DNA of 64,000 nucleotides from Kushneria phosphatilytica (GTDB lineage: Bacteria; Pseudomonadota; Gammaproteobacteria; Pseudomonadales; Halomonadaceae). The stretch's first letter is position 1, and each line of letters starts with the position of its first letter. The stretch is from assembly GCF_008247605.1 (NCBI RefSeq), contig NZ_CP043420.1, forward strand, positions 434,001-498,000, written 5' to 3'. The position numbers and the translations under genes are program-made. Positions 35,044 to 44,539 of the stretch are shown here, piece by piece. Below the pieces are notes generated by a model. It made no database searches and was not told where the DNA came from. It saw only the letters and a program-made list of their open reading frames with translations.

Positions 35044-35988
35044 TCAGCTTGTCGTTGTTACTTCGAGAGAGACGCCTGCGAGTCTGGCGGCATAGAGCGC
35101 GGCGCCGATGGCCGGTGAATGAAGCGGATTGCGCAGTTCGTGATACACGCCAAGACGTGACAGGGTGTGCGTGAAGGTGTCGAGAAACATCGCTTCCCGA
35201 AAGAGGCCGCCGGAGTAGGAGACGGGGACCTGCTCCGAGGTTTTGAAACCGAGCTGACGGCAGGTGGTTTCAACCAGTATTGCCAGCTCTTCGGCAGCGT
35301 CCCTGAGAATTTTCAGTGCCTGAGGGTCCTGCTGGCGGGCTGCTTCGATGACTGTCAGTGCCAGTTCGGCAATGCGGGTGCGATCGGCCTGCCACTCATT
35401 GAGCACCAGATCGATCAGATCGAGGTCACTGGACAGTGCAAAGTGCTGCTGAAACAGTTGATACAGCGGCCCCCTTGCCAGACGGCCATCACTCATGCGG
35501 GTAAAGGCATTGAGGCCACGACAGCCGATCCAGTAGGCCGAGCCCTCATCGCCGAATATCTCGCCCCATCCGCCACAGCGCGTCCCTGCGCCCTGTCGCT
35601 CGCCATAGGTCATCGAGCCGGTGCCCGCGATGACGTTGATGCCATCGCTGCCACCCAGTGAGCCAGCCCAGCCGCAGATCATGTCGTTACCGCACTGATA
35701 GCGACGATGCCCGAGAATGTCGTGGGGCATGTCGTCCAGCGTGGGCAGCACCGAAGAGCCCTCGCCATAGGCGGGCAGACCGAAGAAGGCATGAGAAATC
35801 TCATCCGGTGCGATGCCGGCCTCTTTACAGACCTGCCTGACGCCTTCCTGCAGGACGCGGTGGGCCTCCTCCAGGCCGATCGACAGGTAATAACAGGTGC
35901 CGGTCTGATGGGTGGCAACGACCCGACCGGTGTCATCCAGCAGACAGAAGGACGTCCTCGTCCCGCCGCCATCAACGCCAAGAAACAT
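35044..35988 (-). CDS. BadF/BcrA-type amino-sugar kinase
   Basis: 314-residue ASKHA-fold kinase. PHOSPHATE 1 motif FLGVDGGGTRTSFCLLDD at the N-terminus, NVIAGTGSMTYGER (PHOSPHATE 2) near residue 120, and GWGEIFGDEGSAYWIG are typical of the N-acetylglucosamine kinase branch of the BadF/BadG/BcrA family. With AgaS and GatZ/KbaZ as operon partners, N-acetylgalactosamine or a related amino sugar is the likely substrate, placing it as an AgaK equivalent. ATG 35988 follows GGGAGG by six bases. Confidence 0.85.
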   Translation of the reverse strand: MFLGVDGGGTRTSFCLLDDTGRVVATHQTGTCYYLSIGLEEAHRVLQEGVRQVCKEAGIAPDEISHAFFGLPAYGEGSSVLPTLDDMPHDILGHRRYQCGNDMICGWAGSLGGSDGINVIAGTGSMTYGERQGAGTRCGGWGEIFGDEGSAYWIGCRGLNAFTRMSDGRLARGPLYQLFQQHFALSSDLDLIDLVLNEWQADRTRIAELALTVIEAARQQDPQALKILRDAAEELAILVETTCRQLGFKTSEQVPVSYSGGLFREAMFLDTFTHTLSRLGVYHELRNPLHSPAIGAALYAARLAGVSLEVTTTS

Positions 35989-36014
35989 GGTCAACCTCCC
36001 GGTTTACGCCGACT

Positions 36015-37187
36015 TCAGCGACTCTTCGCCTCGAAGGGATGAATGGTGACGCCCTTGACGACTCGATTGACTTCACCGGAGGGGAAGGGGTTATCAGGTG
36101 TCTTGCCCAGGGCCAGTGAGGTATGCAGAGCCAGGAGCTGGGCCTGCACCAGATAGGGATAGAGCAGCGCCCAGTCCGCCGCCTGCGCCATGTCCCTGAT
36201 CTGCCACAGGGTGCAGTTCAATGGCTGTTCGGGCGCTCTCGCCGAGATGGCGATCACCGCTTCCTTGCCCTGTTGTTCGCCAAGTTCGCGGAGAATGTCG
36301 AGATCGTATTGACGTGCGTAGTCATCGTTGGAAAGAAACACGACTACAAGGGTGCGCTCATCCAGCAGGGATTTGGGACCGTGGCGAAATCCCAGTGGCG
36401 TATCGTGATACGCCATCACTCGACCGGCACTCAGCTCCAGAATCTTGAGCGCCGACTCCTGGGCCAGGTCCTTGAAGGGACCGCTGCCGAGATAGACGAT
36501 GCGCTCGAAACCACGCTGTGCCAGTGCTGCGATTTGTGTCGGAGAAACCGCCATGAGCTGTTCGGTGGCCACACTCAGGCGTGTCACGGTGTCGTTGTCC
36601 ACCAGTTCCGGGGCCAGTGCACAGAGCACGGCCAGCATCATGGCGGTGATGCTGGAGGTCATGGCAAAGCCCTGATCATCGGCTGCTTCAGGCATCAGCA
36701 GGACCAGTGATCGCTCGGCCGTGTCATGCGCGCCGAACAGCTTGCCCTGTGGATTGCAGGTCACCACCAGGTGGTGGCATTCCGGTACGCATTGCTCGGC
36801 GAGTTCGGTGGCGGCAATGCTCTCCGGGCTATTGCCTGAGCGAGCGAAGGAAATCAGCAGGACAGGTCTGTTATCCGGGAAGCATTGTTGTGGCCGCGAG
36901 ACGATATCGGTGGTGGCAATGGCTTCTACCGGGCGCTGCAATTGTGCGGTCAGCGTAGCGGCCAGCATCTGGCCACCGAAGGCCGAGGTACCGGCGCCGG
37001 TCAGTACGATACGCAGCTCGGCGCGTGACAGCAGCGGCTCGAGGAAGCTGTCGATCTCCCGTCGCCGTGACTGCAGGCTGTCGAAGAGCGTTCGCCAGAC
37101 CCGGGGTTGCTGAGCGATTTCACGAACCGTATGGGCCGCTCCGCGCGTTTCGGCATCGGCGACGCCCAGCATGGCATTGGATTCCAT
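36015..37187 (-). CDS. agaS: Galactosamine-6-phosphate deaminase/isomerase AgaS
   Basis: 390-residue protein with two SIS domains (about 45-200 and 215-375). GTSAFGGQMLAATL, SFARSGNSPESIAA and the ETPLGFRHGPKS-like DTPLGFRHGPKSLLDE block are characteristic of AgaS, which converts galactosamine-6-phosphate to tagatose-6-phosphate and ammonia. The start shares one base with the upstream stop (TAATG). A glucosamine-6-phosphate relative remains possible, but GatZ/KbaZ next door favours the galactosamine route. Confidence 0.88.
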   Translation of the reverse strand: MESNAMLGVADAETRGAAHTVREIAQQPRVWRTLFDSLQSRRREIDSFLEPLLSRAELRIVLTGAGTSAFGGQMLAATLTAQLQRPVEAIATTDIVSRPQQCFPDNRPVLLISFARSGNSPESIAATELAEQCVPECHHLVVTCNPQGKLFGAHDTAERSLVLLMPEAADDQGFAMTSSITAMMLAVLCALAPELVDNDTVTRLSVATEQLMAVSPTQIAALAQRGFERIVYLGSGPFKDLAQESALKILELSAGRVMAYHDTPLGFRHGPKSLLDERTLVVVFLSNDDYARQYDLDILRELGEQQGKEAVIAISARAPEQPLNCTLWQIRDMAQAADWALLYPYLVQAQLLALHTSLALGKTPDNPFPSGEVNRVVKGVTIHPFEAKSR

Positions 37188-38488
37188 TATTGATCTCCCG
37201 GGATGGATGAAGGGGTGCAGGCAGCGGCGTAGTCACGCAGTACGGTTGTGACATGATCCAGCAGCAGGGCATGAGGGTGATTGTCCAGCTGACCCTCGCG
37301 TACCCGGCGGTACTGCAGGGGCATATAGCGACTCAACAGCGGCAGCGGGATCGGGTGCTCGATCAGATTGTTCACCAGGGTTTGCTGCGCGGCCTGAATG
37401 GCGTGGTCCGGCCAGTAGTAGCGAATGCGGTCGCTCAGGCTGAAGCGGCGGGCAAAGCGCAGTTGCGCTTCATCGCCGTGATAGTGGTTCTGCCAGTATT
37501 CCGGCGCTTCACACATGCGCCGTTCGATGGTCTCCCCCAGCCGGGATCGCTGCGTATCAGAGACCAGCAGAATTTCCATGTCCTCGAGCGCGAACAGGGC
37601 CTCACGCAGCGCGAAGGTCAGACCCGGGCCGACCTTGAGGATGGCAAAGTGGTCATGCACCAGCGCCCTGAGCGCCGAGGGCGTCTGATAGTCCGTGGAG
37701 TGCGCTTCGAAGACCAGGTGCTCATGTTCATCCACTACCCTGGAAAGCGCCTGGGCTGCATGGCTCTGGTAATCGATCACATGCATGTGATCGAACTCCA
37801 CGCCCGGCTGCACGACCAGCCCGATGACCCGTGGCCAGATCGACTCCAGTCCGGCTTTGACAAAGGCCTGCTGGTGGGCAGCGATGGTAGCCCGGGCCGC
37901 TTCCGGAGCAGTGGGCGTAATGCCGGATTCCAGTGATTCCTGCGCGCCACCGGGGACGGGGACCTCGGTACCGACGACATACATGAGCCGGCTCTCGCCG
38001 AACTGTTCTCGTGCAGTGTCTTCTGCCACGCCGGCAAGCCGGGCTGCGCGCTCGGCTGCCCGTTCATCCCAGAGTGGTGTCGGGTCATCGGCGCAGGACA
38101 TGCTGCAATCTAGGTGAATCTTTTCGAAACCGGCGGCGACGTAATGCCGAATCAGGCATTCGGCGTGTGTCATGGCCACTTCGGCCTGTTCGTGCTGCCA
38201 GCGGTTGGGGCCGAGATGGTCACCGCCGAGGATGATGTTCCGGGAGGGCAGACCCGCTGATTCGGCAATGGCGAGGACAAACTCGCGAAAGTCGGCGGGG
38301 GTCATCCCCGTGTAGCCCCCGGTCTGATCGACCTGGTTGGACGTGGCTTCGATCAGGGCCAGGCCATTCGAGGCCCGGGCATGACGCAGAGTGGCCTCCA
38401 GGACCAGTGGATGAGCGGAACAGACGGAATATATCCCGACAGGCTCACCCTTCTTGTGGCGAGCAATCAGCTCACTCAGCGGATTCAT
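37187..38488 (-). CDS. kbaZ: D-tagatose-bisphosphate aldolase subunit GatZ/KbaZ family
   Basis: 433-residue GatZ/KbaZ/AgaZ family protein. Visible blocks: [64 protein letters not shown] and [14 protein letters not shown]. In E. coli these proteins stabilise the class II aldolase KbaY/GatY; another proposal makes AgaZ a tagatose-6-phosphate kinase. The catalytic aldolase gene is not in this window, so the kinase idea or a distant aldolase gene must be considered. The stop overlaps the AgaS start by one base. Confidence 0.9.
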   Translation of the reverse strand: MNPLSELIARHKKGEPVGIYSVCSAHPLVLEATLRHARASNGLALIEATSNQVDQTGGYTGMTPADFREFVLAIAESAGLPSRNIILGGDHLGPNRWQHEQAEVAMTHAECLIRHYVAAGFEKIHLDCSMSCADDPTPLWDERAAERAARLAGVAEDTAREQFGESRLMYVVGTEVPVPGGAQESLESGITPTAPEAARATIAAHQQAFVKAGLESIWPRVIGLVVQPGVEFDHMHVIDYQSHAAQALSRVVDEHEHLVFEAHSTDYQTPSALRALVHDHFAILKVGPGLTFALREALFALEDMEILLVSDTQRSRLGETIERRMCEAPEYWQNHYHGDEAQLRFARRFSLSDRIRYYWPDHAIQAAQQTLVNNLIEHPIPLPLLSRYMPLQYRRVREGQLDNHPHALLLDHVTTVLRDYAAACTPSSIPGDQ

Positions 38489-38526
38489 GCTGTCTCCTCC
38501 CGGTTATGCAGTATGTTGGGCGCGGT

Positions 38527-39291
38527 CTAGGAGAGAATGACCTCGACGTGATGCTCGTGACGCAGTGCTTCGATGTAGGCATCGGGCAGCTGATCGTCGG
38601 TGACCAGCCGGTCAATGCCGTCAAAATTGCTGACGAGATACACACTTTTGCGGTCAGCCTTGCTGGAATCGGTAACGGCGACGACTTCGTCGGCAATGGC
38701 GATCATGGCGCGATTCAGGCTCGCCTCGTTCTCGTGATCGGTGGTTAATCCTCGAGTCAGCTCCATGGCATCCACACCTAGAAACAGCCGGTCGAAGCGG
38801 TGATGGGACAGACTGGCTTCCGCTTCTGCCCCCGAGCAGGAAAGCGCCGTTTTGCGAAGCTTCCCGCCCAGCATGATGATTTCGACGCCAGGCGCATGAG
38901 AGAGCTCCATGGCGATATCGAGCCCATTGGTCATGACCAGTAGCGCTTCGTGCTGCTTCAGGTGGCGCGCGATTTCCAGGGTGGTGGTGCCGGCATCGAG
39001 AATGATCGAGTCACCGTTATTGACCAGTCGCGCTGCTTCGGCCCCGATTTTTCCCTTTACGCCCGAGTGTTTCTGGCGACGTTCCGCGAAAGCGATTTCC
39101 GCGGCCGTGTTCTGGCTCAACACAACAACCCCGTGCATACGCACCACGTAGCCGGCGTTTTCCAAAAGCCGCAGATCGCTGCGAATGGTGACTACCGACA
39201 CTCCGAGGTGTTGGGCCAGATCATCCACCCGAGCGCGTTCATGCGCTGCCAGGTAGCGAACGATTGCCTCACGTCTTTCCTGTCCAGTCAT
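38527..39291 (-). CDS. DeoR family regulator of the amino-sugar operon
   Basis: 254-residue DeoR/GlpR regulator: HTH at residues 3-57 (RREAIVRYLAAHERARVDDLAQHLGV-type start, split here only as family description) and a C-terminal sugar-phosphate sensor domain with GDSIILDAGTTTLEIA and the LFLGVDAMELTRGLTT block. It is first in the operon and is probably its own repressor. The spacer in front carries three TTTCG-centred boxes like those of AgaR in E. coli. The effector is likely a phosphorylated sugar from the pathway. Confidence 0.9.
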   Translation of the reverse strand: MTGQERREAIVRYLAAHERARVDDLAQHLGVSVVTIRSDLRLLENAGYVVRMHGVVVLSQNTAAEIAFAERRQKHSGVKGKIGAEAARLVNNGDSIILDAGTTTLEIARHLKQHEALLVMTNGLDIAMELSHAPGVEIIMLGGKLRKTALSCSGAEAEASLSHHRFDRLFLGVDAMELTRGLTTDHENEASLNRAMIAIADEVVAVTDSSKADRKSVYLVSNFDGIDRLVTDDQLPDAYIEALRHEHHVEVILS

Positions 39292-39302
39292 TCGTCATAT
39301 CC

Positions 39303-39366
39303 TTTCGATTTGATTAAACATGCTTTCGTTTTCTTTCTCAAATGATTTTATCGTTTTCGTTATTCT
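39303..39366. promoter_or_regulatory. Three TTTCG-type boxes upstream of DeoR operon
   Basis: TTTCGATTTGATT begins at 39303, TTTCGTTTTCTTTC at 39324 and ATCGTTTTCGTTATT at 39350. Spacing of the first two is 21 bases, two helical turns. These resemble the AgaR operator type (TTTCRTTTYRTTT as I remember it) and so would let the DeoR protein repress its own operon. Confidence 0.6.
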
Positions 39367-39876
39367 CCATTGGTCGAACAACGCTTGCGAATTGTCGCGC
39401 TGACTGCCTGATCGTGCCATGGACGTGGGGCCATCAGGCCTGAGGAAGTCGTCTTTTGCTTGCGAGTAGCCGCAGTGGCCCCGATAAAAAAAGCGCGACA
39501 GCCAGTGACGGCTATCGCACCAGGAAACGTTGACCAGGGCTTGATACAGCACCGGAGAAGAGAAAAGAGAGGCATGCCTGCCGGTATCGGGCAGGCGATG
39601 TCACCAGGGGAGCCGCTTCGAAATGCGAGCAGTGGGGGAAGCTTTTACCGCTCAGCCCGGTATCTGTGGGTTGAGCGGTCAGGGCCAGCGGATGGGCCCT
39701 GTACAGTCTTTCGCGCCATCCGTCACAGCAGCAATGCCGAAGTCAACGGCGCGATAATGAATGACTTTTCGCTGCGCAGAAGCCGGGCGCAGGTGCGCAC
39801 CGCGCTTGTGTTTGGTACCCGCCGATACCCGGGGCTTGTTGATGAAGTTCGTTGTCAGGGCATTGATGGTGGTTTT
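39367..39876. other. Intergenic region, no gene recognised
   Basis: About 510 bases between the amino-sugar operon and the broken antiporter gene. The right half has moderate G+C and several short frames, none with a ribosome site and family likeness. Nothing convincing found. Confidence 0.4.
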
Positions 39877-41417
39877 TCAGGACCCATCCACTGCTGCGTT
39901 ATTTTTCCATCTCCCCAGCACCATGATTACCGCGAACTGAATCACCAGCCCCGCTGCCAGCAGCAGCCATACCGACTCGATGGCCATCGAGGCCATATAG
40001 AGCAGGGCGCTGATGCCGGCGGGTACCAGGGCATAGGGAATCTGGGTGCGCACGTGAGCGATATGATCGGAGCCGGCGAAGATCGATGCCATCACTGTGG
40101 TATCGGAGATGGGCGAGCAGTGGTCACCGAAAATCGAGCCGGAGAAGATGGCGCCGACCGTCATGCTGAGCAGCGTCATGTCGCCCCCGGAAAGCTCAAA
40201 GGCCAGCGGGACGCCGATGGGGGTGAGAATTGCCATGGCGCCCCAGGAGCTGCCAGTGGCAAAAGAAATGACCATCGCAATCAGGAAAATCAGTAGCGGT
40301 AGCAGCGCGGGTGAGAGCCAGTCGCGGGTGGCATCGATGACATGCTCGCCAGTGCCCAGTGCTTCGGTGACGGTGCCGATGCTCCAGGCCAGCACCATGA
40401 TCACCAGCGCTGGCAGCATGGTACGAAAGCCTGCCAGCAGTGTCTCCTCGCAATTCTCCAGACTCTGACGCTGTAACAGCGCCATGATCATCCCCGTGGT
40501 GACCATGGCAAACGCGGCCCAGGAGAGCGCCACGCTGACATCGGTATCCGCCAGCGCATCCATGATGGCCACGCCTTCAGCACCGCCCCCGTATACCAGA
40601 GCCCCCAGCAGGCCACGCTGATCAGGACTGCCAGCGGTAGCAGGAAGTGCCATAGCCGGCCGCGCCCCACGGGCACTTCTCCCAGATCCTCATCGACGCT
40701 GGAGAGTGGGGTATCTCCCGGTGCAACCAGCTCACCGGTGGTCTCGGCGCGCTGTTGTGCTTTCGCCATGGGGCCGAAGTCTCCCGCCAGCAGGATCATG
40801 GGCACCGAGGCGAGGCAGAGCAGCGCGTAGAAGTTCCAGGGAATCGATTGTAAAAACAGGTGATAGGGTTCTGCCGAGGCGAGGCTCAGGCCCACCAGAG
40901 CACCGGCAATCAGCGAGACCTGATAGCCGATCCAGTCCGAGACCGGGCCGAGGGTGGCCATGGGTGCAGAGGTGGCGTCCATGACCCAGGCGAGCTTCTC
41001 CCTCGACTGATGCTGCCGGGCGGTAAGGTCACGGGTGGCGTTACCCACGATGACCGAGTTGACGTAATCGTTGAAAAAGATCACCACACCCAGCGCCCAC
41101 GTCAGCATCAGGGCGCCACGACCGGAATGAATGCGTTTGGAAAGGGTGTGCGCCAGTGCCTGTGAGCCACCGGTACGGTGCATGAAGGCAGCACCTGCCC
41201 CAAGTAGTGCCACCAGTACCAGGAAGCGGGCGTTCCATTCATCGGTCATCACCCTGGCAAACCAGTCAAAGGTCTGGCCCACCGCAGCGATGGGGCCGCC
41301 CGCCACCAGCCAGCCACCCAGCCAGATGCTGATGAACAGCGAAACATTGACCCGTCGGGTCGCCAGTGCCAGCACCACCGCTGCTATCGGTGGTAGCAGT
41401 GAAATCAACGCGTCCAT
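39877..41417 (-). pseudogene. NhaC-type Na+/H+ antiporter, frameshifted
   Basis: The two halves of one Na+/H+ antiporter (NhaC family, about 513 residues when joined) are in different frames. The N-terminal part runs from ATG 41417 (GGGGAG seven bases upstream; reads MDALISLLPPIAAVVLALA) to VLISVACWG. The rest continues in the other frame as ALVYGGGAEGVAIMDAL to the end at 39877. Adding one G to the five-G run (40602-40606, C on the plus strand) would restore the frame. The second half still has GSSWGAMAILTPIGVPLAF and GDHCSPISDTT, which are family motifs, and shows no other damage. Either a recent mutation, a slippage switch or a sequencing error. Confidence 0.85.
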
Positions 41418-41559
41418 GCCGTGGCTCCCCGCTATTGTTATATCCATCACATTGGAACCACATCAATAAGGTGCCATGCAAGATGGAGACTTCACAGGGA
41501 ACGCGGGGCGAGGCGGGCAATAAACGGCAGGCCAGCTCGGGTCCGCTTTAAAGCTCCGC

Positions 41560-42048
41560 TCAGCCCAGGATCTGCGGATTGAGTTGCCAGGTGGCCAGGG
41601 TCAGGGCGCTGGCCAGACTCACCCAGAGCAGATAGGGCACCAGTAACAGGCCCGCCAGTGGCTTTCGCCGCCAGAAGGTGATCAGGGTGCACAGGATCAA
41701 TACCCATAGCACCAGGATGCTGTAGAAGGAGACAGCGCCGAGATGCCATACGAAGTAGAGCCAACTCCACAGGGCATTGAGCGCAAGCTGGATCAGAAAC
41801 AGATTGAGTGCCTTTCTGCGGGGTCTGCCGCGCCATATCAGCCATGCGGCAATCCCCATCAGACCGTAAAGCGTCATCCAGACCGGGCCGAACACTGCAG
41901 CTGGCGGTGCCCACTCCGGCTGTGCGAGCCGTTCATAGAAGTCTACTGCATTGATCGAGGCAATGGCGCCGATGGCGGCAGCCAGGTAGCTGATACCCAG
42001 CCAGCCGAGGAGTCCGGTCAATTGTCTGCGCTTTGAAGGGGCTCGCAT
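41560..42048 (-). CDS. tspO: TspO/MBR family protein
   Basis: 162-residue membrane protein with five spans. PEWAPPAAVFGPVWMTLYGLMG and ALNALWSWLYFVWH contain the conserved proline and tryptophan pattern of the tryptophan-rich sensory protein/benzodiazepine receptor family, which binds porphyrins and affects oxidative and light stress responses. ATG 42048 follows AAGGA at longer spacing. Alone, between the broken antiporter and the iron locus. Confidence 0.93.
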   Translation of the reverse strand: MRAPSKRRQLTGLLGWLGISYLAAAIGAIASINAVDFYERLAQPEWAPPAAVFGPVWMTLYGLMGIAAWLIWRGRPRRKALNLFLIQLALNALWSWLYFVWHLGAVSFYSILVLWVLILCTLITFWRRKPLAGLLLVPYLLWVSLASALTLATWQLNPQILG

Positions 42049-42186
42049 AAAGGGTGGTCCTTACCGCTTTCATGGAACATCGGGTTGATGAAATCGGCCC
42101 AACATAGTCCAGCGCGCCGGGAGCGTCCATGCCGGGTGTTCCACGGGGTTTGTTCGGCATAGCCGGGGATGGCGTCGGAGCGTTAT

Positions 42187-42227
42187 TGATAATACTATTC
42201 TCATGCGAATGAAAAATATTCTCATTC
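42187..42227. promoter_or_regulatory. Overlapping Fur boxes before TonB receptor
   Basis: TGATAATACTATTCTCAT (42187-42204) and the palindromic GAATGAAAAATATTCTCATTC region (42207-42227; GAATGA pairs with TCATTC) match the Fur box style of alternating GATAAT/ATTATC and TGAGAATANTATTCTCA. They lie 28 bases before the start codon, so iron-bound Fur should repress the receptor. Confidence 0.82.
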
Positions 42228-42254
42228 AATCAAGGAAAAAGGGAACTGGTGTCA

Positions 42255-44417
42255 ATGAATACTCCATGGAAGCGGTGGGGCCTGGTCACTATGGGCGTCT
42301 CCACGACGCTCGGTCTTGCTCAGCCGATTCTGGCGGATGTGCGCAAGCCCACTGCTGAATCAGAGGCCGTTACGACCACGACGGCCCAGGCCACCATTAC
42401 AGTAAAGGGCAACCGGCTCTACGAGATGCTGCCCTCCGAGCAGACCGGCGGCTATACCGTCGATGCGGCCACGGTGGGCACCAAAACCCCGGCTTCACTG
42501 CGCGATATCCCACAGTCGGTCAGCGTGGTCACCCGTGATGCGATCGAGGATGAAAACTTCAATACCCTTGATGAGATGGCCAAACGCACGCCGGGCATGC
42601 GGGTACTGAGTAACGGTAATGGCCGTTCGTCGATCTACTCGCGCGGCTATGAGTACAACGAGTACAACATCGATGGTTTGCCTGCGCCGATGGCCAGTAT
42701 TCTGGGGACCGTACCCAATCTGGCCGCGTTCGATCGGGTCGAGATCATGCGCGGGCCCTCGGGGCTGTTCAACAGCACCAGTGAAATGGGCGGTATCGTC
42801 AACCTGGTGCGCAAGCGCCCCACCTACGATTTCCAGGGGCATGTCACGGCCCGCTATGGCAGCTGGGATCAGAACTACGAGGAAACGGACCTCTCGGGGC
42901 CGATCAACAGCGATGGCAGCGTTCGTGGGCGCATGGTGATCGCCAACGACGATAGCAACGGCTTTGTCGATCACAACGAGAACACCAACCAGACCTTTTA
43001 CGGTGCGCTCGATATCGATCTCGACGATGCAACCACGCTGTCACTGGCGTATCTGCGCCAGCACCGGGATATCGTACCGAGTAACGGGGTACCGACCGAT
43101 ACAGAGGGTAATCTGCTGGATTTCCGACGTACCCGTTTCTTCGGCGCCGACTGGAACGACTTCAACAGCCAGAGCAACGACTGGATCGCCGAGCTGACCC
43201 ACCGCTTCGACAATGGCGGCTATGGACGTATTGCGGCGCGCTACTCCAATCGCGCTGCCGACTACAAGTACGCCTATACCTTCAGCGGCGTGGATGCCAA
43301 TGACCAGTCCAGCATGGTCGCACTGGGGGGCAGGGTGGATCAGGAGACGGTATCGGCTGATGCCAGCTACAGTCAGCCGTTCGATACCTTCGGCAATGTC
43401 AGCGAGTTCGTGGTCGGGACCGACTACAAGCGCTACGAGACCGAAACGGGACAGGGGGTTGCCAGACTGGGCACCATTAACGTCGAGACCTATCATGCGG
43501 ACCAGTTCGACGAGCCCGCTATCGCCTATACACGGACCAATGATCGCACCACGCTGGAAGAGTACGGCCTCTACTCCAAACTGACCTTTCGGCCCATCCA
43601 GCCCCTGGCGCTGATTGTCGGCGGGCGTGTCAGCTCCTATCAGCAGCATCTCAGCGATTATCTTGCTGATGGCGCTTCGGACTCGCGCAGCGATGACGCC
43701 CGCTTCACGCCCTATGCCGGGGTCGTGCTCGATCTGGATGAACATCATGCGCTCTACGCCAGTTACTCCGAGGTGTTCATGCCACAGAGTGACAGCGTTG
43801 ATCAGAACGGCAGGCTGCTGAAACCACGCGAGGGTGAGCAGTACGAAGTCGGTCTCAAGGGTAGCTACTTCAATGGTGATCTGAATGCCCGGATCTCGGC
43901 TTTCCGCATGTATGACGAGAATGCTGCGGCAGCGCCTGCCGATAACCCGAGGGCCGGTTACAGCTTTGCAATCGGCAAGCGGCGCATTCAGGGGGCCGAG
44001 TTCGAAGTGACCGGCTCACCCATCGAGCACTGGGACATCATTGCCGGCTACACCTATCTCGATACCCGGGTGGAGGAGGGTGACAGCCCGGTTGCCTTTA
44101 CCCTGATGCCACATAACACACTCAATCTCTGGAGCCAGTACGGGTTCGAGGGAGGGGTGCTGGATGGCTTTCATATTGGCGGCGGCGTCACCGCGATGAG
44201 CGACTTCCATACGTCGAGTTCACCAGCGGTAGAAGCACCCGGTTATGCGGTGGTGGATGCCATGATCGGTTACGATTTCACACCGGCTCTCAAGGGACAG
44301 CTCAACTTCAACAACATCTTCGACAAGACCTACTACGAGCGCGTGGGCTCTACCAGTACCTTTAACATGTACGGTGCGCCCTCCAATGTCGTGGCTTCGC
44401 TGCGCTACGACTTCTGA
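42255..44417 (+). CDS. TonB-dependent siderophore receptor
   Basis: 720-residue outer-membrane receptor. Signal peptide in the first 26 or so residues (LVTMGVSTTLGLAQPILA), plug domain with DIPQSVSVVTRDAIED and the RGYEYNEYNIDGLP segment, then a 22-strand barrel ending with the typical C-terminal Phe (VASLRYDF). The FhuE/FpvA/ferric-siderophore branch is likely. ATG 42255 gives a clean signal peptide; GTG 42249 is an alternative. Fur boxes precede it, and the ABC importer genes lie on the opposite strand behind it. Confidence 0.95.
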   Translation: MNTPWKRWGLVTMGVSTTLGLAQPILADVRKPTAESEAVTTTTAQATITVKGNRLYEMLPSEQTGGYTVDAATVGTKTPASLRDIPQSVSVVTRDAIEDENFNTLDEMAKRTPGMRVLSNGNGRSSIYSRGYEYNEYNIDGLPAPMASILGTVPNLAAFDRVEIMRGPSGLFNSTSEMGGIVNLVRKRPTYDFQGHVTARYGSWDQNYEETDLSGPINSDGSVRGRMVIANDDSNGFVDHNENTNQTFYGALDIDLDDATTLSLAYLRQHRDIVPSNGVPTDTEGNLLDFRRTRFFGADWNDFNSQSNDWIAELTHRFDNGGYGRIAARYSNRAADYKYAYTFSGVDANDQSSMVALGGRVDQETVSADASYSQPFDTFGNVSEFVVGTDYKRYETETGQGVARLGTINVETYHADQFDEPAIAYTRTNDRTTLEEYGLYSKLTFRPIQPLALIVGGRVSSYQQHLSDYLADGASDSRSDDARFTPYAGVVLDLDEHHALYASYSEVFMPQSDSVDQNGRLLKPREGEQYEVGLKGSYFNGDLNARISAFRMYDENAAAAPADNPRAGYSFAIGKRRIQGAEFEVTGSPIEHWDIIAGYTYLDTRVEEGDSPVAFTLMPHNTLNLWSQYGFEGGVLDGFHIGGGVTAMSDFHTSSSPAVEAPGYAVVDAMIGYDFTPALKGQLNFNNIFDKTYYERVGSTSTFNMYGAPSNVVASLRYDF

Positions 44418-44539
44418 TCGAAGTATGCTCGCCGCGGCCGGCCTATGGGCCATGCCGCGGTGGCTGCTGGTGTTGCGTTGCGAATGGCGTGAACCCGAGC
44501 CATTGCCCGGCACCGGGGTTACCGCTTGTCGGTGTCCGG

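Noticed and set aside
39460..40296. Long plus-strand frame across the antiporter region
   Set aside because: It lies antisense to the NhaC-type coding sequence, whose motifs are clear on the minus strand; the plus-strand product has low-complexity His/Gln/Arg composition.
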